From positions 1-53,009 of the forward strand of contig NZ_QUBS01000071.1 in the NCBI RefSeq assembly GCF_003390925.1: 53,009 bases of DNA. The letters run 5' to 3'. Shown here in pieces: positions 1 to 8,800 of this stretch. This DNA comes from Trinickia diaoshuihuensis (GTDB lineage: Bacteria; Pseudomonadota; Gammaproteobacteria; Burkholderiales; Burkholderiaceae). A program made the translations under genes and the position numbers. Positions within the stretch are counted from its first letter, which is position 1; each line of letters opens with the position of its first letter. The notes under the pieces are model-generated. The model saw only the letters and a list, made by a program, of their open reading frames with translations. It made no database searches and was not told the DNA's origin.

Positions 1-118
1 TGAACCGCAAAGATGCTCGTTTCTACCCACTTCTACTGGCGCCTATATGCCGGAAATACCCGGCTCCTTTATGCCGGAAGGTGACACCTGTCTTTGCCGC
101 GGGTTCGCGTCAGGGCTA

Positions 119-937
119 TCAGGGCCCGCGATCCGGCGGGAACGGGGCCAAGTTCAGTACGGCCGGTGTCGTAGGGTGCTGCCAATTCTTGACCCCCGGT
201 ATCCACGCATTGCCGGGAATTTTTGTCCAGACACCCCGGTTCCAGCTGTAGTGCACATGAGCGAATATTTGGATGGTCCGGAGTCCGACGTTTTCCTCCC
301 ATCCGATCGTTACGGTTTCGCGATAACCTCTTTGTGCCCAAGCGTGCGGCGGGACTACCTTGAAAAACGGGCCTAGCTCGTATGGACGCGGTTTGTAGAG
401 CAGCGCCCTAGCGGCGGCGATGTTCTCTCTGCGTTCGCGGTTTTCCGTTGACGATATTTTTCGGCGCCATTCGACGACGGAATCGACGTTGTTAGCGTCT
501 GCCACGGACGGCTTGGCCTGAGCCCGGCCTAGAATCGGCATCGAATTCGAACGTGGCTTCGGACCTGAGGAAGAGGGCGCGGCGTTCTCGGCGGCGTGGG
601 CGGTACCGATGGGCTGGTCCGTGCCGGGCGAAACGACATGGGGTAGGTACACGCCCGGCGTTGCATCCTCACTTGCATTGGCGAGGGCGCGCTGCAACGT
701 TTCCAAAGACGCCGGATCGAGCTCCATATGCCCGGAGGGGTCCACTCGATTGACCGGTTCGCCGTCGCAGTAGGCATATGGATTAGGACCGCCGGCGCCG
801 AAGGGGCTCAGGCTGTCGGGTGCGTTAAAGCGCATCAGCGAGGGAAGATAGGCGCGGTAGCCGTTACCGAGCTGATAGGCGTAAATCACCGGGTCGATAT
901 GCGTCCCGGCGAACCTTGATGCATAACGAGCCGGCAT
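119..937 (-). CDS. RHS cap-tip protein 1
   Basis: This is the last gene of the cap-tip cassette, 272 aa. Residues 1-70 are the cap that ends the RHS core: LGNGYR, LMRFNAPD, SPFGAGG, NPYAYC and the terminal DPSGH. The following 202 residues are a variable tip: a Ser/Pro/Ala-rich linker (about residues 100-145), then a compact domain rich in Trp, His and Tyr (HVHYSW, NAWIPG) that I do not recognise. In related RHS and TccC proteins the segment after DP[ST]G is the toxin, released by self-cleavage; here that is inference. The frame is open upstream to a TTG at 1009, but the ATG at 937 has a GAGAGA purine stretch before it and gives the same 70-residue cap as the sister genes. In the DxP position before the final DP it has Glu (GEPVNRVDP). 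No gene that looks like an immunity partner follows. Confidence 0.8.
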   Translation of the reverse strand: MPARYASRFAGTHIDPVIYAYQLGNGYRAYLPSLMRFNAPDSLSPFGAGGPNPYAYCDGEPVNRVDPSGHMELDPASLETLQRALANASEDATPGVYLPHVVSPGTDQPIGTAHAAENAAPSSSGPKPRSNSMPILGRAQAKPSVADANNVDSVVEWRRKISSTENRERRENIAAARALLYKPRPYELGPFFKVVPPHAWAQRGYRETVTIGWEENVGLRTIQIFAHVHYSWNRGVWTKIPGNAWIPGVKNWQHPTTPAVLNLAPFPPDRGP

Positions 938-1005
938 GGTTTCTCTCTCTTGGAATACCTCACGTTCGACGATCGCGATCCTCCCGGATCCGATCCAGCA
1001 GCCGT

Positions 1006-1308
1006 TCAATAACGGCTGCGGGTAGCGATGGCCCTTTCTGCCGCGGACCCTGGTGCCGACGGCGTTACGCGCAAGAAGAAATCCCCGATCGCCGCGCCCC
1101 CTTGCATACGGATGCCTTCGAGGGCAGCTTCTCGGGCCGCCTCGCTTTCGAAGATCGTCGTCCCGGATCTCGCGCCCCTGCAGTCGTCGCTCGACACAAA
1201 TCTCATCAGCGCGGGACTATAAAGTCGATAGCCGGCGCCCAATAGATAGACGTTGGAGCTTGAGTTCTCGTAGCTACCTGTGTAGCCCATTGCAATGAGT
1301 TTGCTCAC
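1006..1308 (-). CDS. Cap-only RHS fragment (tip 2)
   Basis: This 100-aa protein begins like the other cassette members (M-x5-MGYTGSY, YLLGAGYR, LMRF) in exactly the same register. It diverges after residue 40 and lacks the SPFG, NPYAYC and DPxGH segments. The remaining 60 residues (FESEAAREAALEG, then a Ser/Ala-rich end) match nothing I know. It starts with GTG overlapping the stop of the preceding cap-tip gene (GTGA), so translation is probably coupled. None of the other frames restores the missing motifs, so a simple frameshift does not explain it. It could be a decayed cassette, or a cap without cargo that closes the shell empty. Whether it is expressed cannot be told from the sequence. 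Confidence 0.55.
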   Translation of the reverse strand: MSKLIAMGYTGSYENSSSNVYLLGAGYRLYSPALMRFVSSDDCRGARSGTTIFESEAAREAALEGIRMQGGAAIGDFFLRVTPSAPGSAAERAIATRSRY

Positions 1309-2105
1309 GGTGCCGACCCATCGATTGGCAGGTAAAGAAGGCGATGCCGTGAGCCGCCTGCCGCGGGCTCGGCGATGCCGCTATCCTTCTGCAGTGCCCA
1401 GAGCGGCCCAGGAGGCTCGACAGGAAGGGCAGTGCTGACTCGCGCGTCACCTGGCAGTGCTTGCGGCAGCCCGAGTGTTTGCAGACCTTGAACGCTGCGC
1501 TTGCCGTCGGCATAGAAGGTTTGTTCGAACACCGCGCTCGACATAAGGACCTGTGTTCCGGATGCCGATCTAATGATGACGTGTTCGCTGAGCAGCTGAT
1601 CGTTTAGCTCGGGTACGCCCATCTTGTCGAGCAACGTGGCGGTGCGGACAACGTGAAAGATCGACTCCTCTCTCCGCTGAGGCAGCCATGCGCTGATAGG
1701 CTCTGGTAGACCCACGAAATGGGTGGACGGCCGCTTAACGGTGGCGGTCGAATGAAGCTGTTGTTCGACTACCTGGTCAGCGCTTTCGGCGGTGTTTTCG
1801 ATCGCGAGCTTCCCGGAAATCGAGCCGCTCTTTTCTCGCGCGCCCGAACGAGTCAGAAGTCTCCTCACCGCTCTAGCCACCATGGACCAATTCAGATGCC
1901 CGGTGGGATCCACGCGATCGAGCGGGTCGTCGTCGCAGTAAAGATAGGCGTTGGGGCCTCCTGCCTCGAATGGACTCAGCGTGTCCGGCGCGTTGAAACG
2001 CATCAAGCCGGGCATATACCACCGCGCGCCGTTGCCGAGGGGATAGGCGGCAGTGACTCCATCGCGATGGGCACCTGTGTAATTGAGCGCAATCATAGGT
2101 TTCAT
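1305..2105 (-). CDS. RHS cap-tip protein 3
   Basis: A 266-aa member of the cassette. Residues 1-70 form the cap (YPLGNGARWY, LMRFNAPD, SPFEAGG, NAYLYC, ending DPTGH). The 196-residue tip has a basic start (VRRLLTRSGAREK) and an unrecognised remainder. I chose the ATG at 2105 (MKPMIALNYTG) because an AGGAG lies about 9 bases upstream and because it gives the uniform 70-residue cap; an upstream start at 2132 would add nine residues with no core similarity. The spacing to the previous gene is 66 bases, and the stop overlaps the GTG of the next gene. The cap differs from its sisters in SPFEAGG instead of SPFGxGG. I cannot assign an activity to the tip. Confidence 0.8.
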   Translation of the reverse strand: MKPMIALNYTGAHRDGVTAAYPLGNGARWYMPGLMRFNAPDTLSPFEAGGPNAYLYCDDDPLDRVDPTGHLNWSMVARAVRRLLTRSGAREKSGSISGKLAIENTAESADQVVEQQLHSTATVKRPSTHFVGLPEPISAWLPQRREESIFHVVRTATLLDKMGVPELNDQLLSEHVIIRSASGTQVLMSSAVFEQTFYADGKRSVQGLQTLGLPQALPGDARVSTALPVEPPGPLWALQKDSGIAEPAAGGSRHRLLYLPIDGSAP

Positions 2106-2171
2106 TGGGGCCTGCTCCTGGGCATACGGCAAGAAGACAGCGCGCGCTCTCGTGAGCGCGTTGCCGTCGCT

Positions 2172-2975
2172 CTAACCCTCGAGAATGTCGTAGGTCTCGA
2201 AAAAGATGTCGTGATCCACGCCCCAGACGTTGCGCGAATCACCCAATACGGCGACTCGGATGTCTCCCGTATTCAAGAAAAGCGGCGTCTCCGACCATGG
2301 GGGCGTGACCGTGAAAGGGCCACTCATTTGTTCAGCCTTGACTTTAGTGGGCACGGCGCTAGGGGTAGCGACGCCAGCCGCCCCCACAAAATCGTATCGC
2401 GCATTGAACTCGCTAAACCGCATCGGCCATTGCTCCCCCTTGATGCCGGTGAGAACTACATCGCCAACTTCCGCCTGTCTGGGCCCTTCGAGTGTTTGGA
2501 TCGTCTCGGCTTGGTCCAGGACAAAATAGAAGTAATAGGGAAGTGCTTTCTTAGCCGCGATCATCGTCCGTTCCACATGAGGCACAGCGCTGCCCGGTGC
2601 CGGTACGGCGTGTCGACGAACTTGAGGCGCTGGCTCATGTCCCGAGGCGACCGTTCGGTTCGCCGCGCCGCTCGCTTCCCTCGCTGAAATGGCGTGCTCT
2701 TCGTTATGCTCCACGTTGCGCGTAACAAACATCCTCGTGTCGTTAGTCGCCGCGAACCAACCGATATGACCGGTCGGATCGTTGCGATTGATCGGGTCGT
2801 CATGGCAATACGCATACGGATTTCCGCCCCCCGCGCCGAATGGGCTCAAGCTATCCGGGGCATTGAAGCGCATCAAGGCAGGCAGGTACCAGCGGTATCC
2901 ATTGCCGAGCGCTATGCCTGCACAAACCGAATCGCGGAATGCGCCAGTAAAGTCGAGAATGGAGCGATGGGTCAT
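2172..2975 (-). CDS. RHS cap-tip protein 4 with PGDYG-like tip
   Basis: A 267-aa cassette member with the 70-residue cap (ALGNGYRWYLPALMRF, SPFGAGG, NPYAYC, ending DPTGH). The 197-residue tip contains, in its middle, a segment with TLEGP, then GDVVLTG, GEQWPM and F-x5-YDFV. This resembles the layout of the small PGDYG-family domain (an uncharacterised family whose members show an EGP ... GD..ltG..GE.WP pattern); the match is from memory and tentative. Between cap and domain lies a low-complexity stretch with His, Ala and Pro. The ribosome site before the ATG is weak, so translation may depend on coupling to the gene 32 bases upstream. No activity is known for the domain family as far as I am aware. 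Confidence 0.78.
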   Translation of the reverse strand: MTHRSILDFTGAFRDSVCAGIALGNGYRWYLPALMRFNAPDSLSPFGAGGGNPYAYCHDDPINRNDPTGHIGWFAATNDTRMFVTRNVEHNEEHAISAREASGAANRTVASGHEPAPQVRRHAVPAPGSAVPHVERTMIAAKKALPYYFYFVLDQAETIQTLEGPRQAEVGDVVLTGIKGEQWPMRFSEFNARYDFVGAAGVATPSAVPTKVKAEQMSGPFTVTPPWSETPLFLNTGDIRVAVLGDSRNVWGVDHDIFFETYDILEG

Positions 2976-3007
2976 GGGAGCCCGCAGGAAGTTGTGCGAA
3001 ATGTCAT

Positions 3008-3787
3008 TTAGTCCCCAGAGCGATTGGAAAGGAATGTTCTGTCGAAATCGCGCCTGAGCTTTCCTTGGGTGCGATCGGCGAAATCCAGTCTGCGCTTTAG
3101 TTCAGGGTCCAGACTGTCTCTGTGGCTCTTGATGGTATTGATAAGGTTTCGTGCCGAGTCCAACTCCTGGAAACCATTCTCCTTCTCCGTGAACGCCAGG
3201 TGCCTCGCAAGCGAAGGATCGTGGCTACTCATCGCACCCTTGCGGAGCAGTTGCCTTCGCTCGCGATATCCTTGAGCCGCCGCGAGGCTTTTCTCGACGC
3301 GATCCAGTTGCTCGCTGACGACGAACTGCATTTTTCGAAGGCGCGCGGCTTGAGTCGCGCTGATGGCCCCAACGCCCGTCGAGGATACCTGGCGAGCCGC
3401 ATCCGTCCCGATCGCCGCCTCATGTTCAGCGTTGAATGCGCCGATATTTTCGTCTTTGGGTAAGTTCTCGATCCAGTCTTTGGCGCTCTGACCGTATTTG
3501 CGCACCAGCAGAGATAAGCCCAACTTCAATGCGATGGTCGCCGAGGCGACGATTGCAATTCCGACCGGCAAGAAGAAGTGGCCGGTTGGATCGCGTCGGT
3601 CGATCGGGTCCTCCTCGCAGTAGGCATACGGGTTGGCGCCGCCTTCGTCAAAAGGGCTCGACGCATCGAGCGCGGTAAATCGCATCAGGGACGGCAAATA
3701 GAGGCGATAGCCGTTGCCCAGTGGATATCCCCCGGTGATCGAATCCTCGTTGAGCCCCGTATATAGGAGCGTTAAAGCACTGCTCAT
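3008..3787 (-). CDS. RHS cap-tip protein 5
   Basis: A 259-aa cassette member. The 70-residue cap (YPLGNGYRLYLPSLMRF, SPFDEGG, NPYAYC, ending DPTGH) is followed directly by a hydrophobic stretch of about 22 residues (LPVGIAIVASATIALKLG) that could span or insert into a membrane. The rest is a charged, strongly helical region (QLDRVEKSLAAAQGYRERR, then ELKRRLDFADRTQGK) that could form coiled coil. The ATG has a GGAGG six bases upstream, a good ribosome site of its own. The tip is unlike the others and unlike any toxin domain I recognise. A membrane-active role would fit the hydrophobic segment, but that is inference. Confidence 0.8.
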   Translation of the reverse strand: MSSALTLLYTGLNEDSITGGYPLGNGYRLYLPSLMRFTALDASSPFDEGGANPYAYCEEDPIDRRDPTGHFFLPVGIAIVASATIALKLGLSLLVRKYGQSAKDWIENLPKDENIGAFNAEHEAAIGTDAARQVSSTGVGAISATQAARLRKMQFVVSEQLDRVEKSLAAAQGYRERRQLLRKGAMSSHDPSLARHLAFTEKENGFQELDSARNLINTIKSHRDSLDPELKRRLDFADRTQGKLRRDFDRTFLSNRSGD

Positions 3788-3898
3788 CGACGTCCTCCAT
3801 CCGCGGGTGAGGCGTTGTGCGTCGCATCGACACCGCGCTGCCGCTAGGTGCGTATGCTCGAACGATCGGCGCTTCGCTAACCGGGCGCCGAGAAAGCG

Positions 3899-4816
3899 TC
3901 ATTCTTCGTCGAATAGCCATTGCATGACATCTCGATCTTTGCGCGATGAGCGTGTTGGATCATATTCGGATCGCGTCCGATGCAGCATCGTTCTGCCGTA
4001 TTTCAGTCGAAGCGATAAGCGATTCATGGTAGGGAATCCACTCAATTGACGGCCATTCACTTTTCTCGCCCGAAGCTCCGAGACCAAAGCAAAGAGATTC
4101 CGTACCGGTTCGAAGTCGGCAGCCATTTTTGCCGTCGGCCAGTGACGGTACAACTCGTCACGAGAAATACCGGCGCGGCGACGGATGGAGGCGTCGAACA
4201 CTTCGTCGAAAGACGGTAGTGGGGCATGGCCGGCGATCGCAGCCGAGGGGGACGCAGGGGCCTGCGTCGACGGCCTTATGGCCGATGACCCCTCGCCTTC
4301 GGGCCACGCCCATCCGTCCGGCGTTTTCCTATTTAGCAAGTAGGCCATATACCACGCGATAGGGCTTGCAGGGGACATGACAATAGGTGTGCTAAGTGAA
4401 TGCTCTCCGAAAGGGGATCCATGCGAGGACCCATGCGCAACGGCGGCTCCAATCGCATCGGACGCCGAACTCGTCGTAGTGGGCGTGCTCATTATGGGCG
4501 AGGTAGGGAAGTGAAGTGCACCGTTGCTCAAAATGCCCTGAATCTCCAGGTCCTCTCGGGAGTAGCCCGAGGCGATGGTATCCATTTCCTCGATTCCACC
4601 CCACGTGTGTCCGCTAGGATCGATGCGCGTGATAGGGTTGGCTGCGCAATAACCATAAGGATTGATGCCGCCGCGGCCGAAGGGGCTCCACGTATCGGCG
4701 GCATTGAAGCGCATCAGGCTAGGCATATACCATCGATAGCCGGTACCGAGCGGGTATCCCGCCGTCGCGCGATCCGGACGTTCTCCGGCGTATCCAAGAG
4801 CAAGATCAACGCTCAT
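3899..4816 (-). CDS. RHS cap-tip protein 6
   Basis: A 305-aa cassette member with the 70-residue cap (YPLGTGYRWYMPSLMRF, SPFGRGG, NPYGYC, ending DPSGH). The 235-residue tip has a Ser/Thr/Pro/Ala-rich low-complexity half (about residues 95-200) and a basic C-terminal third (SIRRRAGISRDELYRHW, RLSLRLKYGRTMLHRT) ending in an acidic tail. I chose the ATG at 4816 because AAAGGA lies eight bases upstream and the cap length then equals the sisters; the ATG at 4825 would overlap that ribosome site. The position before the final DP carries Asn (ANPITRIDP) where most sisters have Asp, which might affect self-cleavage. The tip is unrecognised. Confidence 0.8.
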   Translation of the reverse strand: MSVDLALGYAGERPDRATAGYPLGTGYRWYMPSLMRFNAADTWSPFGRGGINPYGYCAANPITRIDPSGHTWGGIEEMDTIASGYSREDLEIQGILSNGALHFPTSPIMSTPTTTSSASDAIGAAVAHGSSHGSPFGEHSLSTPIVMSPASPIAWYMAYLLNRKTPDGWAWPEGEGSSAIRPSTQAPASPSAAIAGHAPLPSFDEVFDASIRRRAGISRDELYRHWPTAKMAADFEPVRNLFALVSELRARKVNGRQLSGFPTMNRLSLRLKYGRTMLHRTRSEYDPTRSSRKDRDVMQWLFDEE

Positions 4817-4865
4817 GTGCGGCATCCTTTGGCATCTCTGCTACGACGCTTTCCCTCTGGCCGGC

Positions 4866-5786
4866 TCAACTCTGACCTGAGCCTGTCAGTATTCTTCTTT
4901 GCTTCCTGTTTGGTTTCTGACTATCCGGATTGCTTGAGCCTCCGGGATCGCCGCCCGGCAATTCGGGGGACCGTGTCTGGACTTCTGGAGCAACGACGCG
5001 CGCCGGAGGTTCGTTTGTGAATCTCTCCGCGAGCGACGCAGCGGTTAATGTGTTCGCTACGCCTGCGATGCCTGCAAAATGCATAACCCGCTTGGGAAGC
5101 GACGAAAAACGCGAAGTGATTTTCGTCGTCGAACGCAGTGCATCTTCTGCTCCTTCTTCGGTGGAAGTTACGAGTCCTCGTTCCGCTTCCCGTGCCAACG
5201 ATGCACCGGTATAGGCGCGATTAACGAAAGACCGTACTGCCCGAACGTCAACGCCTGCGACGCCAGTCGCCGCCGAGGCATACGAAAGGGCCTCGGTCAC
5301 GAGCTGAGCGCTGCCGGTTTGAAACGTACTTGAAATGTCGGCACCTATGGAAAGGCCCATGGCGGTGATGTCTAACACGTTAGCGGCTAGCACTGCGGCG
5401 CTGGCACCCCCCGTTTCAGGTAGAGCTGCAATGGCCACTGCCGTGAACGCAACGTCCCGCGTCACCCGCTCCACCGTTTTAGCCCATTGCGGCATCTTCA
5501 CCCCGAGCGGCTTGAGGATGTACTGATTGATGTCATGCACAGGATCCAGCAGACTGAGAAACGAGCCTAGGAAGTCATGGCCGCTAGGATCCTTGAGATT
5601 AATAGGATCCGTTGCGCAATAACCGTAGGCATGCACGCCCCCTTTTCCGAATGGGCTGTAAGCGTCCTGGGCGCTGAACCGCATCAAGGCGGGTAGATAG
5701 AATCGGTAACCGTTACCCAACGGGTATGCGGTCGTCACTGGGTCTTGGTAGGCGTCGGCAAACCCCTGCGCGAGTATCGAATTCAC
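4866..5786 (-). CDS. RHS cap-tip protein 7 (shell-proximal)
   Basis: A 306-aa protein, the first cap-tip gene after the shell. The 70-residue cap reads YPLGNGYRFYLPALMRF, SPFGKGG, HAYGYC, ending DPSGH. The 236-residue tip starts amphipathic (FLGSFLSLLDPVHDINQY), has a long hydrophobic Ala/Val/Ile-rich region (about residues 115-165), and ends in a Pro/Gly/Asn-rich basic tail (NRKQRR). This would suit membrane insertion, but no family is recognised. The start is GTG, with AAGGAG eight bases upstream. The frame is the same as that of the shell gene: only the shell's TAG and 25 sense codons separate the two, so stop readthrough would give one fused protein. Confidence 0.82.
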   Translation of the reverse strand: MNSILAQGFADAYQDPVTTAYPLGNGYRFYLPALMRFSAQDAYSPFGKGGVHAYGYCATDPINLKDPSGHDFLGSFLSLLDPVHDINQYILKPLGVKMPQWAKTVERVTRDVAFTAVAIAALPETGGASAAVLAANVLDITAMGLSIGADISSTFQTGSAQLVTEALSYASAATGVAGVDVRAVRSFVNRAYTGASLAREAERGLVTSTEEGAEDALRSTTKITSRFSSLPKRVMHFAGIAGVANTLTAASLAERFTNEPPARVVAPEVQTRSPELPGGDPGGSSNPDSQKPNRKQRRILTGSGQS

Positions 5787-5861
5787 AATGCGTTTCTCCT
5801 TCGGCCATGCCGCAAGCGTGGCCGCCAGAATGTCGATTGCATGCCAATGCTGCTTGAGAGC

Positions 5862-8800
5862 CTATTTGGCCGTCACGGCCGACTCTTCGCCATAGGCCGA
5901 GTAGGATCGCTCTTCGGTGTTTTGACCGTCGCTGCCGTTGACCACCGAGCCAAGCATGTCCGCACCGAGCAACCACGCGCCCGCATCGGTGCCGGTATTG
6001 AATTGTGCCGCCGGTGCGGAAGAGGGCGATCGAAAGAGCCGTTGTCGATTCTCGCCTTGTATCAAATTCACCAACTGATCGAGTTTGCCCTCGTGTTTGT
6101 AGTAAAAGTAGACGGGGTCGCTTTGATCTTTACGCTTTTCTCTATACAAACGATTGTGATGATCGTACGCATAGTCTCCGCTCAAGTTCGTCAGGGTGCT
6201 GTTCGCAGTCGATACGCGACCTAGCTTATCGTAGGTGAGATGTGTTTCCATCCCGTCGAACGTGATTCGGCCCGCGTCGTCGTATTGCACCGCGCCGCCC
6301 TTGCTATAAGTAGGATCGGTATTCGTGACACTCGTGAGCAGGCAGGGGTGCTCTTGGTCGTAGCTGAACGTCGCGACGTTTTTACGCGGGGACCGAAGGG
6401 TTTGGGTAGGTACGAGCGTTGTCGTCGCGGACGTGATGTTGCCGAAGCTATCGATGACAAAGTCTTGATGCAACATTTCATTGCCGTATCTATCCATCGG
6501 ACGCGCGGGTCCTGCGCTATCTAATTTGGAGACATCCCACGCGATCAAACGATTCCTGTTGTCATAGCTGTAGACATAGATCGTCGGCCGGCTCTTTCCC
6601 TTCGTAATTGCCCGAGACTTCAATAGATCATTGATATACCATTGCTGGGTAGTCGTCCAAGCATTGTTTGTTCGATTGTCGGTGACTGTCCGGCTGGTCT
6701 CTCGGTCGAAGTCGTCGTACTGGATCACCGTCGTCAATGTGTGCGATGGATGTCCGTTGACCAGCTCAGCGGCAGTCCACCCTGTCATGCGTCCTAGTCC
6801 GTCGTAGCTCGGCACCACGGAAATGTTGTCGTCGGCAATGCTCGTGATTCGCCCTTGCGGGTTGCGCGATATATTGGAAATCGCGTTGTCGATATGCTGA
6901 TAGCTAATGAGCGACCCAGCGACGGTATACGTATAGAACGTGGGCTTGGGTGCGGCCACGTCGTCGTAAGTGATCGTCTCGCTTTTGAGGCGACCGGAAT
7001 CGTACAACCCGATATTTGTCAGCGTGCTTCCGTTCTCCGCCGTCGATGCCGCATAGTTCAGCACGCCGCTGACCGGTTCGTATTCGTATGTCTGGCTCAG
7101 CGTTTCGCCTACGGAGACCGTCCAAAGCGCCTCCGATAACTCAGAGTAATACGTATAGTTCAATTGGTTCTTGTCCGGCGTAATTTCGTATTGCGGCCGT
7201 GTATCGGCGGGCCTCTTGTAAGAATATTGGGTTTGCTTTCCTGAGACGGTCTTGCTCGTCACCCGTCCAAGGCCGTCGAATACGCGTGTTCCGATCGTTT
7301 TTTGGGAAACCGTAATTTTGTCGACATGATTGTCGGGTGAGTTATCGCTATATTTTTTTATTACTATCGTGTTATCCGGTAATTGAGTTTGTATCAATCT
7401 TCCCCAGCCATCGTATTGGTATTGAGTCTTGAGGTTCAACGTCGTGCCCGTCGCATCTGATTGATCGGTTTCGCTGCGCAGCAAGTGCAGGCCGTCGTAC
7501 TCTTTGGTTTGCGTGCTGTAAGGCGCGTCCACGCCGGGTGTCTTGTTGATGAGGTACCGCTCGAGTTTGATTTCCTTTTTGCTGAAATTGTAGTCATAGG
7601 TCGTAACTTCGGTCCCTGCTTTGGCGTTCGGACCACTTTTCGTAACACTGACCGTTTGCGTCGCAAAGTCATGTAGCGTAGTTTCAACTGTATTGTCGGA
7701 GTAGGCTACGGACGAAGCGTTGCCCCAATCGTCATAGGTCAGGGTCTTGGCAAGGCTGTATGTTTTGCCGTTGATAAGATCGTAATCGAATGCCGTCGAA
7801 ACCAGGGGGCGCGCCATGTCGTCGTACTGGCGCGCTTCGGTCGTGTGATATGTGTCGGAATCCGTGCTGTCCCGATCATTGATGTCGATGAATAGAACTT
7901 GCCCGTGCCCGTCCAGGGTATAGCAGATACGGTTGTGCTTCCCATCCTCTTGAATGATCTGAAATGGCCAGCTGCCCGCGTGGTTGCCAGTTTGGTCCGC
8001 ACTGCTCACGTTGTTGGTGTAGGTCCACTGATTTTGGAAGCCCTTTTGGGAGCCTGAATTCAATGTCCGCGTTTTTGGCCGGCCGAAGCTGTCGTAGGTA
8101 TAGGTCGTTACGTTGTTTTGCAGGTCTGTCGTACTTAGCATGCGTCCTGTGAAAGCCGACGTGGTCTTGTTGTCTGTAATGGTCTGGTTGTCGGAGGACG
8201 TCAGCGTATGCGTGGTGGTTATCGGGCCGTTGCCGCTGGAGTAGTTGAACGATTCGGTCGATATGTATGGATTGACACTTTTTCCGTTCGGGTAATGTTT
8301 GAAGGTATGCGTTTTTAGACGACCGGCGTCGCCTCCGCCGTAATAGTCGTAGCTCGCTTCGGACAGCAACGTTGCGCCGACAAGGCTGCCGTTATTCACG
8401 GAGCCGCCGCTCGTGTGCGACTCGTAGCTCTTGAGCACCACCCTGCTGATGAGATCGTTCTGCGCCGGAGAAAAATTGGAAAAATGATACTCGATCTGGT
8501 GAATCGGGGCGTCGGTCAAGCCGGATAAAACCTGTGTGGGATCCACCCGCTTCCATTTCGGGAAACGTACGAAATGGCTCGGATCCTTGGGGCAATTCGG
8601 ATCATCCGGAAGATTGTCGTCGCTCTGATCACTCGGTCGCTCATAGTAATACGACCACGTGGTAATGACGTTGTCCGGATCGATTTTTTGCAGTGGATTG
8701 CCCCAGTCATCCCACGTGGTCTGCGTCGTTTCGGTATGCGTTTTACCTTGGCCGTTGTCCCAAGTGATGGCTTTGCTTTTCGGTAATTGATAGTAGGCCG

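Larger units (their letters stand above)
728..5786 (-). repeat. Seven-copy RHS cap module array
   Basis: Seven divergent copies of a segment encoding the end of the RHS core. Six copies run exactly 70 codons from the chosen start codon to the His of DP[ST]GH: 5577-5786, 4607-4816, 3578-3787, 2766-2975, 1896-2105 and 728-937. The seventh (about 1186-1308) matches only its first 40 codons. Copies share YPLGNGYR-type, LMRF, SPFG and NPYAYC motifs but differ clearly in sequence, so this is an old, diversified array rather than a recent duplication. The DNA downstream of each cap is unrelated between copies. Confidence 0.8.

Noticed and set aside
46-79. Ten-base direct repeat TATGCCGGAA at 46-55 and 70-79 after the last cap-tip gene
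   Set aside because: Too short to interpret as an attachment site without a second distant copy; no integrase, tRNA end or terminator structure is seen in bases 1-118.
1719-2687. Plus-strand open frame of 322 codons opposite two cap-tip genes
   Set aside because: It spans the ends of two minus-strand genes with conserved cap motifs and has shadow-type composition.
728-5786. Cap array as decayed duplications of a one-piece RHS gene
   Set aside because: Six caps have identical length from start codon to DP[ST]GH and mostly good ribosome sites, and the frames are intact; decay would not keep such regularity. It remains possible for member 2 only.
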